A DNA stretch of 64,000 nt from Gracilaria domingensis (taxonomy: Eukaryota; Rhodophyta; Florideophyceae; Gracilariales; Gracilariaceae): positions 31,281-95,280 of the forward strand of contig VCMS01000325.1 of assembly GCA_022539475.1 (NCBI GenBank), in the 5' to 3' direction. This document shows positions 9,337 to 19,088 of this stretch, piece after piece; position 1 is the first letter of the stretch; each line of letters starts with the position of its first letter. The notes under the pieces were generated by a model. That model was not told where the DNA came from and did not search any database. It was given only the letters and a program-made list of their open reading frames with translations. The position numbers and the translations under genes were made by a program.

Positions 9337-10011
9337 GTGCACCCTACACCAGTACTACCATTTCTTCGCGTCCCGCTAGTGAATGCTTCTCCCGTAAATG
9401 CAATCTCCGATTCACTACCGCGAACAGCAGATTTGCCGTCGAGTCAGACCTATGATTACGTGATCATCGGTGGAGGTGCAGCCGGGTGCGTGCTAGCAAA
9501 TCGCTTGTCTACGAACGGCAGCACGCGCGAGTTGCTCTTGGAAGCCAGTCCTCCAAAGGATGATTTCTACATCAAAATCCGTCTTGGATTCCCTTATCTG
9601 TTATGCTCTCGACACAACTGGGCTTTCGTTACGGAGCTAGAACCAAACCTGAACGGTCGCCGTTTATACTTGTCGCGCGGAAAAGTTATGGGTGGTTCGC
9701 ATGCCATATCGGTTATGCTTTATCATCGAGGCAATGCCGCGAATTATGAATCGTGGCCTGAGGGATGGCGGGCTCAAGACGTGCTTCCGTACTTCAAACG
9801 TTCTGAACACCAATTTGCTAAGGATAAGCGAGCATCCGAATTGCACAGTGCGCAGGGTCCGCTAGCTGTCAGCGATCTGGCTCGCGCAAATCCCATGTCA
9901 GCTGCGTTTCTCGATGCGGCAAAATCATTTTGGTACGCGCTTTATATATATCACAAGACCAACCCCACAGAGATTGAGTTACTCGAGAGGAAACCTACGG
10001 CATGCCATTGA
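9337..10011 (+). pseudogene. GMC oxidoreductase (choline dehydrogenase-like), N-terminal fragment
   Basis: The frame carries the FAD-binding start of a glucose-methanol-choline oxidoreductase: YDYVIIGGGAAGCVLANRL (GxGxxG dinucleotide loop) at about residue 40, then GRRLYLSRGKVMGGS and MLYHRGNAANYESW, the ATP-like GMC signature region. In the family this reads GKxLGGSSxINxM; here a His follows GGS. Similarity fades near residue 200 and the frame closes, so about a third of a 540-residue enzyme remains and the substrate domain is missing. About 40 residues precede the fold. The FAD segment is well preserved, so truncation is probably recent. It lies between the PLP-enzyme fragment and a decayed hAT transposon. 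Confidence 0.75.
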
Positions 10012-10110
10012 AGCAGGAGTGGAGCATATGCCAATTGGCTTGGAAGCATTGGACTAGGTGCCTACGTTTGATGTGAACCGCAATGTTGTGTACACGCAGT
10101 GTTCACAATT

Positions 10111-12582
10111 TCATTCCAATAGAAGACGCATGACATCAGTATCGGGGAGCTCAGCACTCTCATTTTCAGTCTTTGAAAAAGGTGCCTCAATGATGGCTTC
10201 CGTCATTGCTTCTTCATCGTTTTCCTGTTCGTCAATTGTGTGAAGAAGTGAATCAATATCAAAGTACGAGACAGCATTCTGGGTATCGCTCGAAGCGGCT
10301 TCCGGCTGTGCACTTTGTGTTACATGATTCTTCCCCTCAATATGTTCATGCTCCTGACCTTGAATGATATTTGGAGCGTTGTAATGGACCAAATTCTTCT
10401 TCTTATACCGCTTTCGGGAACGAAGAGAACGGTTAAATGCGAAAAATATCATCTTCTCAACTTTAAGAGGATGAAGTCTATTCCTGGATGGAGTACGGAT
10501 CCTCCCCTGTAGGCTGAAAGACCTCTCCACACTTGACGATGAGGGACTGACACACAAGATCCGGAGGGCAAAGTCCTTTAGCCAAAGACTCTCTTTAAAC
10601 TGCATCCAGTAAACGACTGGCATGTTCCCGAAAGCCATGAGTTCCTCCCTTTGAGTAGGGTTTTCCGCCTGTGTTCTCCAGTACAAGCGCGTAAAACTAA
10701 ACTCCTCAAACAACCTTTGCACAGCACTGTCCACCTCTGCAGAGCTAGGAAGCCTTTAGGAGGGTGGAAACACAGTTGATTTCACAAAGGTTCGCATGTG
10801 TTTCAATATGTGAGACGTGTGTAGCGCGAAATCGTCTCGCACGCTAAGAAGATCCAAAATATACCCAACAAAGTGAATAGACGTTAACAGAGGTATATTC
10901 GATGTCGTTTCTTGCAATCGTCCACGAAAGCCCCCATGACCCCCTTCTTTCGTTGTATGGTAAAGAATGGTGTTACAGGAAGAGCCCGGAGTTGATTTTC
11001 TAACTGCTTGGTGGCCGGGTATACCTCCGAAATCAACGATTCTTCCTCGTCAAAAATGCGAAGATACCGCCGTATTATTCGTAACACATAGTAAACATCC
11101 AAGCACTTATCATAAAGAGAGCTATCGCGCACTGTGGTTTCAAACCGATCCCTTCTTTGGGTATTTCTAACCCCCCTTACAATGGCTTCGCAAAGTCCGA
11201 ACAGTCAACTAATTCCTGAAATACAGGCCTGCCACGAATGAAGAAATGGAGCATCCCTTCGCAGCTAGCAAAGTGCGTCGCTGCCATTTTCATTGGCAAA
11301 AAGGCAGTTCGGATTTTCATGACTCTCCCATATGCATCCTGCTCTCTATTGGTAGTTGTGTATCCAGTATTTCGCAAATCACTGTTACACTTGTCCTTAA
11401 GCTGCTTAAATCTCAAGTACAGCTTCGAATGTTTGCGAAGGTCGTTGGAAACAGCAGAAACCGTATCAAGTATATCCCTTACCCATCCAAGCTCTTCGAC
11501 GTCCTGCATGAGCAGGTTAGAAACATGAGTCTGATCCTGACTAGGAATCAGATGGTTATGTTGTGCTGCAAGCTGTTTTTTTGCTCGAACGCAAGAGCTA
11601 GTGTTATCGCTCACGATGCCACTAATGCGTGTCATTTCTCCAATTTCTGAAAGGCGATGTCCACAATATTTGCATATAGGAAGGCATCACAACTTGAAGC
11701 TCCCGTATAAATTGAGCGCAGAAAGTACGTCTGGCGCGACCTGTGCATACCTGTTATTTGGAGAAGAACATTAACCACATTCTTCAAATTTGAGTCAGTC
11801 CACCCATCAAAAATAAGGGTGCCGTAGGTCGCACGAAGAGAAGAAGATATATCGGACTTCACAAAATTACGAGTCTGCTCATAATACCCATCCGCATTCT
11901 TTCCTGCCATTCGTGCAATAGTAGGAACATGGTTAACAAACCGCGGATCCAGCAATCTCACAATTTCAATTAGTTCGTTCTCGTCGTCTCGCCTGCTAAA
12001 CGTTGTGAAAGGAAGAAAGTTGTGAACAACCAATGGAGTGAACAGATTATGCAGTCTCGAAACCTTACAATTAAACTCCTTCTTATCCTGCGCAAAAGAC
12101 ATATTTCTCTTGGTTTCATCTGGTACTTGTTCTTGTCGGAAACGGCGTTTAGGACTCTTGATTAGTCCTACGTTTGATCGGCGTTTGACGGGTGTGATAG
12201 GAACGTTGACGCATTCTGACGAGGAGCCACTCTTTTGATAGACCCTTCGCAGAGATGGCGTTTTCAGCAGTCGCTGTAATGTATGCGGTGCGGTAAAGGA
12301 ACAATGCAGAAGATGAGTCCCAAGTTGAATCGTATTAGGGTTAGGAGATCTTTTCTGCCATCCACATCCGTTGCATGTAGTATACACATTTTCCGGAAGC
12401 CCATTGGATGTACTGTCGGGTTGCAGGGAAAAACATTCGGTTGGCCACCAAGCCTTTTCTCTCTCAGACGTCCGTGACGACGAGGATCTGGTTTGATCCA
12501 TGTTTCTCGGGTTGTCGTTTGACGACATGAAAATGTCAGTTGCAGAAGCAGTTGCAGAGTATGGTTGTCCCTCGCTGCTCAT
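10111..12582 (-). mobile_element. hAT-family DNA transposon, decayed transposase
   Basis: Reading down the minus strand, 11632-12582 gives the N-terminal part: a BED-like zinc-binding stretch (CNGCGWQK ... HLLHC) and TLIFDGWTDSN, the DUF659-type RNase H segment with a catalytic Asp. 11177-11635 and 10884-11132 continue the helical insertion domain. 10111-10734 holds the C-terminal dimerisation block SPSSSSVERSFSLQG, diagnostic of hAT. The frame changes near 11,632 (a four-base overlap of ORFs), near 11,170, and again between 10,740 and 10,880, where coding similarity continues through stops. So there are at least three or four disabling changes. Terminal inverted repeats and the 8-bp target duplication were not identified. 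The element is not autonomous. Confidence 0.85.
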
Positions 12583-12769
12583 AATTTGTCATGTCATGTC
12601 CAGGGCGTAGGGTTCACTATGGGAGAGAATTGGAAAGAAAAATTGAACGCAGAAGTGCCGATTCTTCAAGAGACCAAGACTTTAACCTTGAGAGACAGCT
12701 TGCAACGCTGCGCGCCAGCCCAGAGAAGTATACAGATGCTCGAATGATACCCGGTGGATTTGAAATCTC

Positions 12770-13140
12770 GATGTCTTTCGGATATCATCGGGATATCTTA
12801 CGTACATCCATGATATCCCTGTGACATCCAGTAGATATGACAGATGATGTACGGAATGATACTCTTTTGATGCCCTTGAGACATGCATCAACTACCTTGA
12901 AAGATATAACAGTAGATAGGACGAATGATTTCGAAAACCAAACTTGCTTCTCTTGGAATTGCTCGAGCATCATTCGGACATCCAGAAATCAAACGAATAT
13001 CATTGGTATGGATATTGTGAGCATTGTCGTGTATCTTATGTACATCGGCCGTATATCCAAATTCGAAAATCAGATGGATATCCAAGAAATCACTCGGATA
13101 CCCAAATCATATCTAAGGAATATCAAGCGGATATCAAAGT
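12770..13140. repeat. Iterated GATATC-rich degenerate repeat upstream of the hAT transposase
   Basis: Across about 370 bases the motif GGATATC or CGGATATCCA recurs at irregular spacings near 20 bases, with near variants (GGACATCCA, GTATATCCA, GGATACCCA). It lies just outside the 5' end of the hAT transposase frame. Subterminal arrays of short motifs are known transposase-binding sites in hAT elements, so this may be the element end; that is inference. The open frames across it come from the periodicity and are not called as genes. Confidence 0.5.
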
Positions 13141-13561
13141 GTTTCCCTGGGCAGTGCAATGTATTGCAAATCTCCGCAGTCTGTATGCTCTCTATTTTGT
13201 TAACGCGGCCAACAGAATCTGCTAACTTGGCAGAGGGCCGTTTGGGAGCGCAATATTGAATCCAAAGCATTGGAGGACTACAATGATATCTGGCACGGCC
13301 AGGCTGCGACGGCGAGCTTCCAATGGCCTGGTTTTTGAATAGGGTTTCCATTCAAAGAACGTTCTTGGTTTTCGTTCACACGTTGAATACTATTGCGCGT
13401 GTTGACGACCCTTATCACTCGAAGTGACAGCAAGGTACGGCAAATATCGATATTTACGGAGAATATGCTTGGTATTTTCTAGATTAACATTCTTGCCGAC
13501 GCCTAATAACGTTCTTTGTCACACCAGAGATTTCCTCGATGGTCACAACGTTTCCACTTAT

Positions 13562-14993
13562 TTAACAGAAGGCATCACTGGCAAAGACAGGTCTGCCGTT
13601 CGTTATCGCTAGCTGTATCAAATTAAAGGCCGCAAAGAAACAAGCCCTGTGCCAGTTCAGCTTTTGCCGAAAACAATTTTGTAGAACACGAAACTGCTTG
13701 GTTCTTTTGTTCACAGCTTCGTGGCGAGCTCTAATGTAGTTCCAATACGATACATTATCGTCGTTGCTGCAGCTCTCCCTTTCATCGCGGTAGCCTTTGT
13801 CTGCCACAACCAATTCATTACTTGACAATTTAGTATAGCACGTATCGGGAGAAAACCCGAAGCGGTCTTGAAAAGACAGGGTAAGATGCTGCTCGAGAGA
13901 GTAGCTGTAATGCGTCCGTACGTGGAGTAAAGAGGAAGCACCGGGCGTTCAGCGGGGAGAGTGGGCGGTTGGTATCGCCAAGCACGTTCAGGAGCGTGCA
14001 AAAGGCCACGAACGGCCCAATAAATCTTATAGTACTTAGCCTTCTGGTCTGTCGGTAGCGCTACTTGATGAACAAGACGTACGGCAAAGGGTGCTGGCTG
14101 TTTACAACGTGGGGTCACCGCGAGGTTGTGTTGCACCTAAATATCGGGTGCACCAGCCTCTCTACGACTACAGAACGGTGTCTTACAGTGCAAACGCTAC
14201 GGACCTCGACGTCCAACTTGTAAGAGTTGAACTCGTACGTGTGGTCTACGCCCACGCAGGCATACGCAGGACGTCTGGCCGATCTTACACGTACGCCATG
14301 GCATTGTTTGCCGTCCAACCTCCGCCTTGGATCAACCTTGAGGTACTATACTACAGACAAGCTCAGTTTCATCTTAGAGCGAAATATCTTCTGATCATTA
14401 TGCGCGCCTGCGGCGAATGGGGCATGTACCCAAGCAATCCAGCCATTTCCGATACGAACCCCAATCTCATACCGGAGTCCTGCAGCATTCAATTTATGCG
14501 AGTACCATTTCCGATCAAAAGGCGTGGGTTCATTGATCGCGCAATCCGTTCCATCAACAGACACTTTATACCTGCTACCGGCACGAAAATGAAATCTGTT
14601 CCTCCATCGCAGCTTTAGAACAATTAGTAAACAATCAGAACATATGAAAATGTGCTAAGAACTTACGACTTTCATTTCCGCGATAGCGGAAACCACTGTC
14701 CTACTCCATTTTCGATATGTTTTCTCACAAACAGCAACCATAACGCATTCCGTGTCATACACTTTCAAAAATAAAAGACTCCAAAGCAAATGTTTCGCAT
14801 GTGTTCGCGGCGGTAGTCGAGCTCTGCATAGATCCCAAACGGCGGCGCAAATCACATCATCTACTCCAGAAAAGCACATAAATCTGCCACGAAATGTACA
14901 TTGATAGTCAGGAGAAACAGTTAGAATTGGGGTAGCCGCAGCCGCAAAACATGTTGGTGCCAAGGCGGGAAGTGCCATGTAGATCGAATCCAA
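13562..14993 (-). mobile_element. DDE_Tnp_4 (PIF/Harbinger-like) transposase, interrupted, with a 54-nt intron
   Basis: Exon 1 (14993 down to 14667) carries AKHLLWSLLFLKVYDTE and EKTYRKWSR, typical of algal and oomycete DDE_Tnp_4 proteins. An intron at 14613-14666 has GTAAGT, a TACTAAT branch site and a TTCTAAAG end, and joins in phase to LRWRNRF and SVDGTDCAINEP (first catalytic Asp) and FDRKWYSHKLN. The last block, 13562-13828, has VVADKGYRDE (second Asp) and ARHEAVNKR (third acidic residue). About 0.5 kb of unrelated sequence separates the second and last blocks, and some residues before the second Asp are lost, so the gene is interrupted. Terminal repeats were not found. The intron suggests the source gene was host-processed. 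Confidence 0.8.
14613..14666 (-). other. 54-nt spliceosomal intron in the DDE transposase
   Basis: Minus-strand 5' site GTAAGT, branch-like TACTAAT about 13 bases before the 3' AG, end TTCTAAAG. Removing it keeps the frame and restores the family pattern around the join (AEMKV then LRWRNRF). It is a useful size standard for introns in this genome. Confidence 0.75.
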
Positions 14994-15000
14994 TCTTGCA

Positions 15001-15942
15001 AAGAGGGCACTCGCACCTGGGGTGCGGCATGATCGGAACAGAAGTCTTTCTGCGCCACATGCATTGGCATCAACACTGTAAAATAGGTGTTTATATTCAA
15101 ACTTTCAAAACCCATAGAGAGATTTCACTTTAACAAATTAAGGAAAAATTCCAAAATGTTCCGAAACTAGTCTAGTACCGTTCGCATAGAAGAGAATTAC
15201 CAGTAGAAGCAGGTTAAAGATATAAACAGGATAATAGCTTCAAGCTACAAGTTGTATGTTCCGAATTACAAACCGAATAATCGGCCTTTTCCCGAATATT
15301 TGCCACTCTCAAAGAGGCATATCTTCTTTCATTGATATCATGGCGTAATATTGGAACATTTTTAGTATTAGTGGCCATAAAGCGTTTCGGTTTCTGTTTG
15401 AAAATATTTTTTCATTATTTTTAGAAAGCCGTATTCGGCATGGTGCGAACGTTACGAAAGCGAATATTCGAATATTCGAATATTTGGCAAAGGCTGTTCA
15501 AACAAGAGCTGTAATGCAAAGCTCAACACTTTACTGTCAGAGATAGATGTAATATATGGAAACAAAATCCGAGATTACAGTAAGTGATGCGCGCGCTTTT
15601 GGCACCATTTAACTGGCGTCGTAGGGAATTATTCCCTGACATCTTTGCATTACGATCCGGTTCACGATAGCACCACCTGGGAAACTCACCGCGAAGTCAA
15701 AAGCGGTGGTACATCTACGTAATTTATTGAGCTCTGGAAAATTGTCCGGATAGGAGGACCCCAGCTTCGTGCACGATCAAATTTTTACTCCATATAAGTT
15801 GGACAGTTGCCGTTCAGCCTACAATCGTATACGGCACGAACTGGGCCTCCCGAAAAGTACGTTTTGGTCATTTTGCACCTCGATGGGTACATTCTAACCT
15901 TACACAGCTCGCGAGGTTTCTTGTGTGGACGGCGAGGCTTAG
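15001..15942. other. AT-rich spacer without supported gene
   Basis: No conserved frame was recognised. Near 15,460-15,485 there is a short iterated palindromic run (GAATATTC three times). The frame of the next ORF opens at 15,943 after a stop. Confidence 0.45.
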
Positions 15943-16536
15943 TGTTCAGCGGATGAGGACATATCCCAAGACGTCAAAAGGAAGAAAATTTCTACCGAAG
16001 ATGAGAATGATTTAGCTCTAGATTTAGGGGCGGATGATGATCGGGGGGAAAGCTATTTTGATGGTCGGTTCAAACCGTTTTATTATTTTGGAATGTGGGA
16101 AGAAGCTAAGACTGGTACCAAAAGGTTATCCGTGGCAATTGTTTTATTTTCAGGAGTCACACCAGAAGATTTTACTCTTAGTGTTCTGCCTGGTGGTCGT
16201 GTTCTGGAAATGAGGTGCGCTTGGCCTGTTGTTTTCACAGACATTGATATTCTATATCGTCGCTGGTTTTGCCAGGAGGATGATAAGAAAATAATTGCTT
16301 ATCACCCTAGGCTAAATGCTTTTGAGGCATTTTATATTAATTTGAGAGAATGCTGTAACGATAAGGTATATGCTGTTTCTCGAATTCGTTTACCTCTCGT
16401 CGTTGAGACTCATATATTGAAGTCTCATTTCCTAGGCTACCGTGAAAGCGCAGCCAAGGGTGTCTACGTAGAGCTGCGTTCTCTACGAGAACAGTACGCG
16501 TCTACAAATGAAAAGAAAGAATTTGAAATATATTGA
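15943..16536 (+). CDS. Unknown protein, probable 3' exon
   Basis: The frame is open for 197 codons but its first ATG is at 16093. Upstream codons look coding: an acidic-basic stretch with VKRKKIS, a run of Asp, then FDGRFKPFYYFG leading directly into the ATG-started part. The AG at 15941-15942 (CTTAG) is a fair 3' splice site, so exon 1 may lie upstream. The core has alternating hydrophobic strands (LSVAIVLFSGVTPEDFTLSV, then MRCAWPVVFTDIDILYRRWF) and ends with charged residues. No known family or catalytic motif is recognised. Base composition is nearer to the AT-rich host genes than to the GC-rich elements next to it. Confidence 0.45.
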   Translation, partial: CSADEDISQDVKRKKISTEDENDLALDLGADDDRGESYFDGRFKPFYYFGMWEEAKTGTKRLSVAIVLFSGVTPEDFTLSVLPGGRVLEMRCAWPVVFTDIDILYRRWFCQEDDKKIIAYHPRLNAFEAFYINLRECCNDKVYAVSRIRLPLVVETHILKSHFLGYRESAAKGVYVELRSLREQYASTNEKKEFEIY

Positions 16537-16689
16537 ATATTAAACGATTAATTGTGCAGGCCATCAGAAGCAATGCATCTTTCCCGTTTTCGGGATTTAC
16601 CGCTTCTCCCAGAAGCCAAGCACTGACAAAAGGGTTGTTTGGGGGCAATAAATTTATTGAGTTCGTGTTTCACTGGTTTTGATGTAGAA

Positions 16690-17310
16690 CATGTGGAGGC
16701 GGTTTCGTGGTAGGTGTCCCAGGGGTCTCCTGGGACACCCCCAAACTTTTTTCGCAAGCTCACTAAAATCAGGATGAGAGCGCCGGTTAGATGCCGCGCC
16801 CTCATCCCGATCAGCAACCCGCCGCAGCAAAGACGCCGCGCCCGCTGGCGAGGCGCGTCACAAGGAAACGACGGGCCCGCTGGCGCTGCGCGTCACAAAG
16901 AAACGCAGCGCCCGCTGGCGCGGCGCGTCACAAAGAAACGCCGCGCTGCGCTGGCGTGGCGGGTCTCAGAACGACGCCACGCCGACGGCGCGGCGCATGA
17001 TGAAGACGCCGCGCTGCCGGCGCGGCGCATCACGAGAATCGCCGCATCTTGTCGGCGTGGCGTATCAGAGGGTGGCAGCGCCGGTGGGCGCGACACATCA
17101 GAGACACGCAGCGCCAAGTGCCGCAGCGTGTCATGGAGAGGCCGCTCCGCGCTGGCGCGGCGCACCTGGGAGTCGCCGCTCCTCGCTGGCGCGGCGCAAC
17201 TGGAAGTCGCGGTGCCTAGCCGGCGGGACGCATCGGGGTGTCGCCTGTGTGGAGGCGTTTCTAGGGGGTGTGTCCTGGCACTCCCTAGGACACTCCCCCC
17301 CGATTTTTTC
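16690..17310. repeat. GC-rich 32-36 bp tandem array bounded by direct repeats with hairpins
   Basis: About twelve degenerate units (consensus CGCTGGCGCGGCGCRTCA followed by an A/G-rich half and a GC end) run from about 16,800 to 17,232. The array is flanked by a direct repeat of about 62 bases at 16,690-16,752 and 17,247-17,310. Each flank reads TGTGGAGGCG, then a GTGTCC...GGACAC hairpin, a C run and T6. The flank hairpin stems are 11 bp (left) and 7 or more bp (right). Open frames in all phases are a by-product of the composition. Confidence 0.6.
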
Positions 17311-17334
17311 CTGATATCGGCCTACAGATAAGGA

Positions 17335-17362
17335 AAGTGCAGCTTGTAAGCTGCACTTTCTT
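17335..17362. repeat. Short perfect palindrome
   Basis: AAAGTGCAGCTT and AAGCTGCACTTT form a 12-bp stem with a two-base centre, between the two GC-rich minisatellites. Role unknown; it could act as a transcript end. Confidence 0.5.
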
Positions 17363-17394
17363 GTCCTGCCTCTGACAACCCTCAACGCGCGTGC

Positions 17395-17580
17395 CGCCCC
17401 ACGCGAGGGCGCGCCAGAGAAGAACGGCGCCGCCCCACGCGACGGCGTGCCAGAGAAGAACGGCGCCGCCCCGCGCGGCGGCGCGCCAGAGAAGAATGGC
17501 GCCGCCCCGCGCGGCGGCGCCCCAGAGAAGAATGGCGCCGCCCCGCACGGTGGCGCGCCAAAGAAGAACGCCGCGGCGCG
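17395..17580. repeat. 36-bp minisatellite, about five copies
   Basis: Nearly identical 36-bp units (core CCAGAGAAGAACGGCGCCGC) are repeated about five times. Unit length is a multiple of three, so every frame reads as a 12-residue repeat on both strands (for example EKNGAAPRGGAP on plus). No flanking domain supports a protein. Homogeneity of the units suggests recent expansion. Confidence 0.65.
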
Positions 17581-18167
17581 GCCGCATGAAGAAGCGTCGG
17601 CGCCGTCTGCGCTCGCTGCTGGGCGTGGTTGAGCCGCTCTGTGAAGCTGCCTCGAACCGTCGCTACCGAAGGAAGGGTGCGCCATTAGAGCGTCCCTGCC
17701 GCCGCGTCTTCGGCGGGCGGGAAAGACGACGACGCTTGTATTACCGCTGCACCGTCGTCGCCACCGCCGCGCTGCTTGGCGCCGCACATCATGACCTTGG
17801 CGGGTGCCGCGCGCCTCCGCTGCGCGTCGCGTGCTGCCCGTGCAAAGCCACGGCACGCCCGCCGTCTGCCGTGACGCCACTCGCACGCTGCGCGCGGCGG
17901 CACGTTCGGACGAAGGAGATGGTGGGGATGCCCTGGAAGGCACCGCTGGGTCGGGAAAGGACACCGCAAGGCACAAGAACTTTATGGATACGCTAGATTT
18001 GAACGCATTACTTGCATTGCATCACGTCGAAGCAACGCATCAAGGTCGTTCAGGAGCAAACGGACGCGGTTCAGATCTCCGTGCTGACGAGCGGCAAGGA
18101 CGAATCAGATCCCACAATCCACGGAGATAGTGGTAAGGGACCTCGGGCAAGCACTCGCGTAACTTCG
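17581..18167. other. GC-rich tract, no gene supported
   Basis: Overlapping open frames on both strands come from high GC with few stops. None has a recognisable domain. A short plus-strand frame at about 18,012 (ITSKQRIKVVQEQTD) looks more protein-like than the rest but has no support. The tract ends where LTR A begins. Confidence 0.35.
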
Positions 18168-19035
18168 CAGACGCCTTTGTGGTGCAAACCCTCGACGGGA
18201 AAAACAACAAGCCGCCTCGCGGACGAGAACCTCAGGGTGTCCAGGCCCTGCTCCCTGTGAAGGGCAGTCGAGCGGCAGAACCCTCCGATAGGGCCAACGC
18301 AAGCCGGGTGTAAATCCGGGTGGCCCCGATCTGGGCGTGCAGTCGGAGGTAGAAGGGGTAGAATCGGCGTAGATATCCGAATGGTTCCTTCGAGCCACAG
18401 CGAGTGGGGGTATCCAGCCCAACGGTATGGGACGACAAAAGATCAACAGACGAGCCGCACTGCGGAGCACTGACTCGCGATAAGCGGGAAAACTCCCGAG
18501 ACAAATGGGACAAACCTACAATGTAGGGCAGAGTAGCGAAAGCCGTAAGACGGAAATGAAAAAAATAAAATAGATAAGAAAAGTGCCGTGACGACGGGTT
18601 AGTACTCCTCAGGGACGGAGGTTGGTTGATCAGCGCGGAATTGCGCCGGTATTCCCCAGGATGGGGCTTGTGACCGTGCGCAAGCGGCAAGAAGATCAGA
18701 GCCAAAGGCCTCGTTGAGGTTTACTTCCCGTACAGTGGCGGCAAGTGCCGCCACTTATATACGGCACTTGAAAATATCCATTAAAATATCTAACCATCCG
18801 GCGATGCCGGCCAATACACTACAGGTGTGCACCCGTGGCAGGTTTGCCACGGCGCACCCGCTATCGGGCCAACTTGGCACACGTGTGCAGAAATACTACC
18901 CTTCCTAGGCATACCCCAAAATAGGGCCACTATCACAGTAGCCTCTGATAACCTGAGGTGTCGAAGCCGGTAACGGATCAATAAACTATGAAAAGCACCT
19001 CGGTGCATCCCCACAAAAGGGCGTTTTGCTCTACA
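18168..19035 (-). repeat. LTR of Ty3/gypsy element A (3' LTR)
   Basis: In minus orientation the block starts TGTAGAGCAA directly after a purine tract and ends near TGCACCACAAAG. Ordered blocks shared with the LTR of element B (42,853-43,577) include the start, GCCGGGTGTAA on the plus strand, the TTTACT motif and the TTTGTGGTGCAA end. A stem-loop at 18,734-18,755 (GTGGCGGCA / TGCCGCCAC) has a counterpart of different sequence in B. Boundaries are approximate, and only one LTR of this element is in the window, so age from LTR divergence cannot be given. Confidence 0.6.
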
Positions 19036-19050
19036 TCTCCCCCTTCTCAG
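19036..19050 (-). other. Polypurine tract next to LTR A
   Basis: On the minus strand CTGAGAAGGGGGAGA stands immediately before the TGTAG start of the LTR, where the plus-strand primer of LTR retrotransposons is expected. The identical 15 bases recur at 20,998-21,012. Confidence 0.6.
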
Positions 19051-19088
19051 GCTGAGACACCGACCCCGTCGGCTCGACACGCCTCGCG

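Noticed and set aside
12837-13259. 140-codon ORF
   Set aside because: Created by the GATATC-type iteration; frames on both strands are similarly open.
16800-17580. Possible CRISPR array (regular 32-36 bp repeats)
   Set aside because: Units are contiguous and degenerate, with no unrelated spacers of constant length and no cas genes; the host is eukaryotic.
17131-17976. 281-codon minus-strand ORF
   Set aside because: Lies over two minisatellites in GC-rich DNA where all frames are open; no domain.
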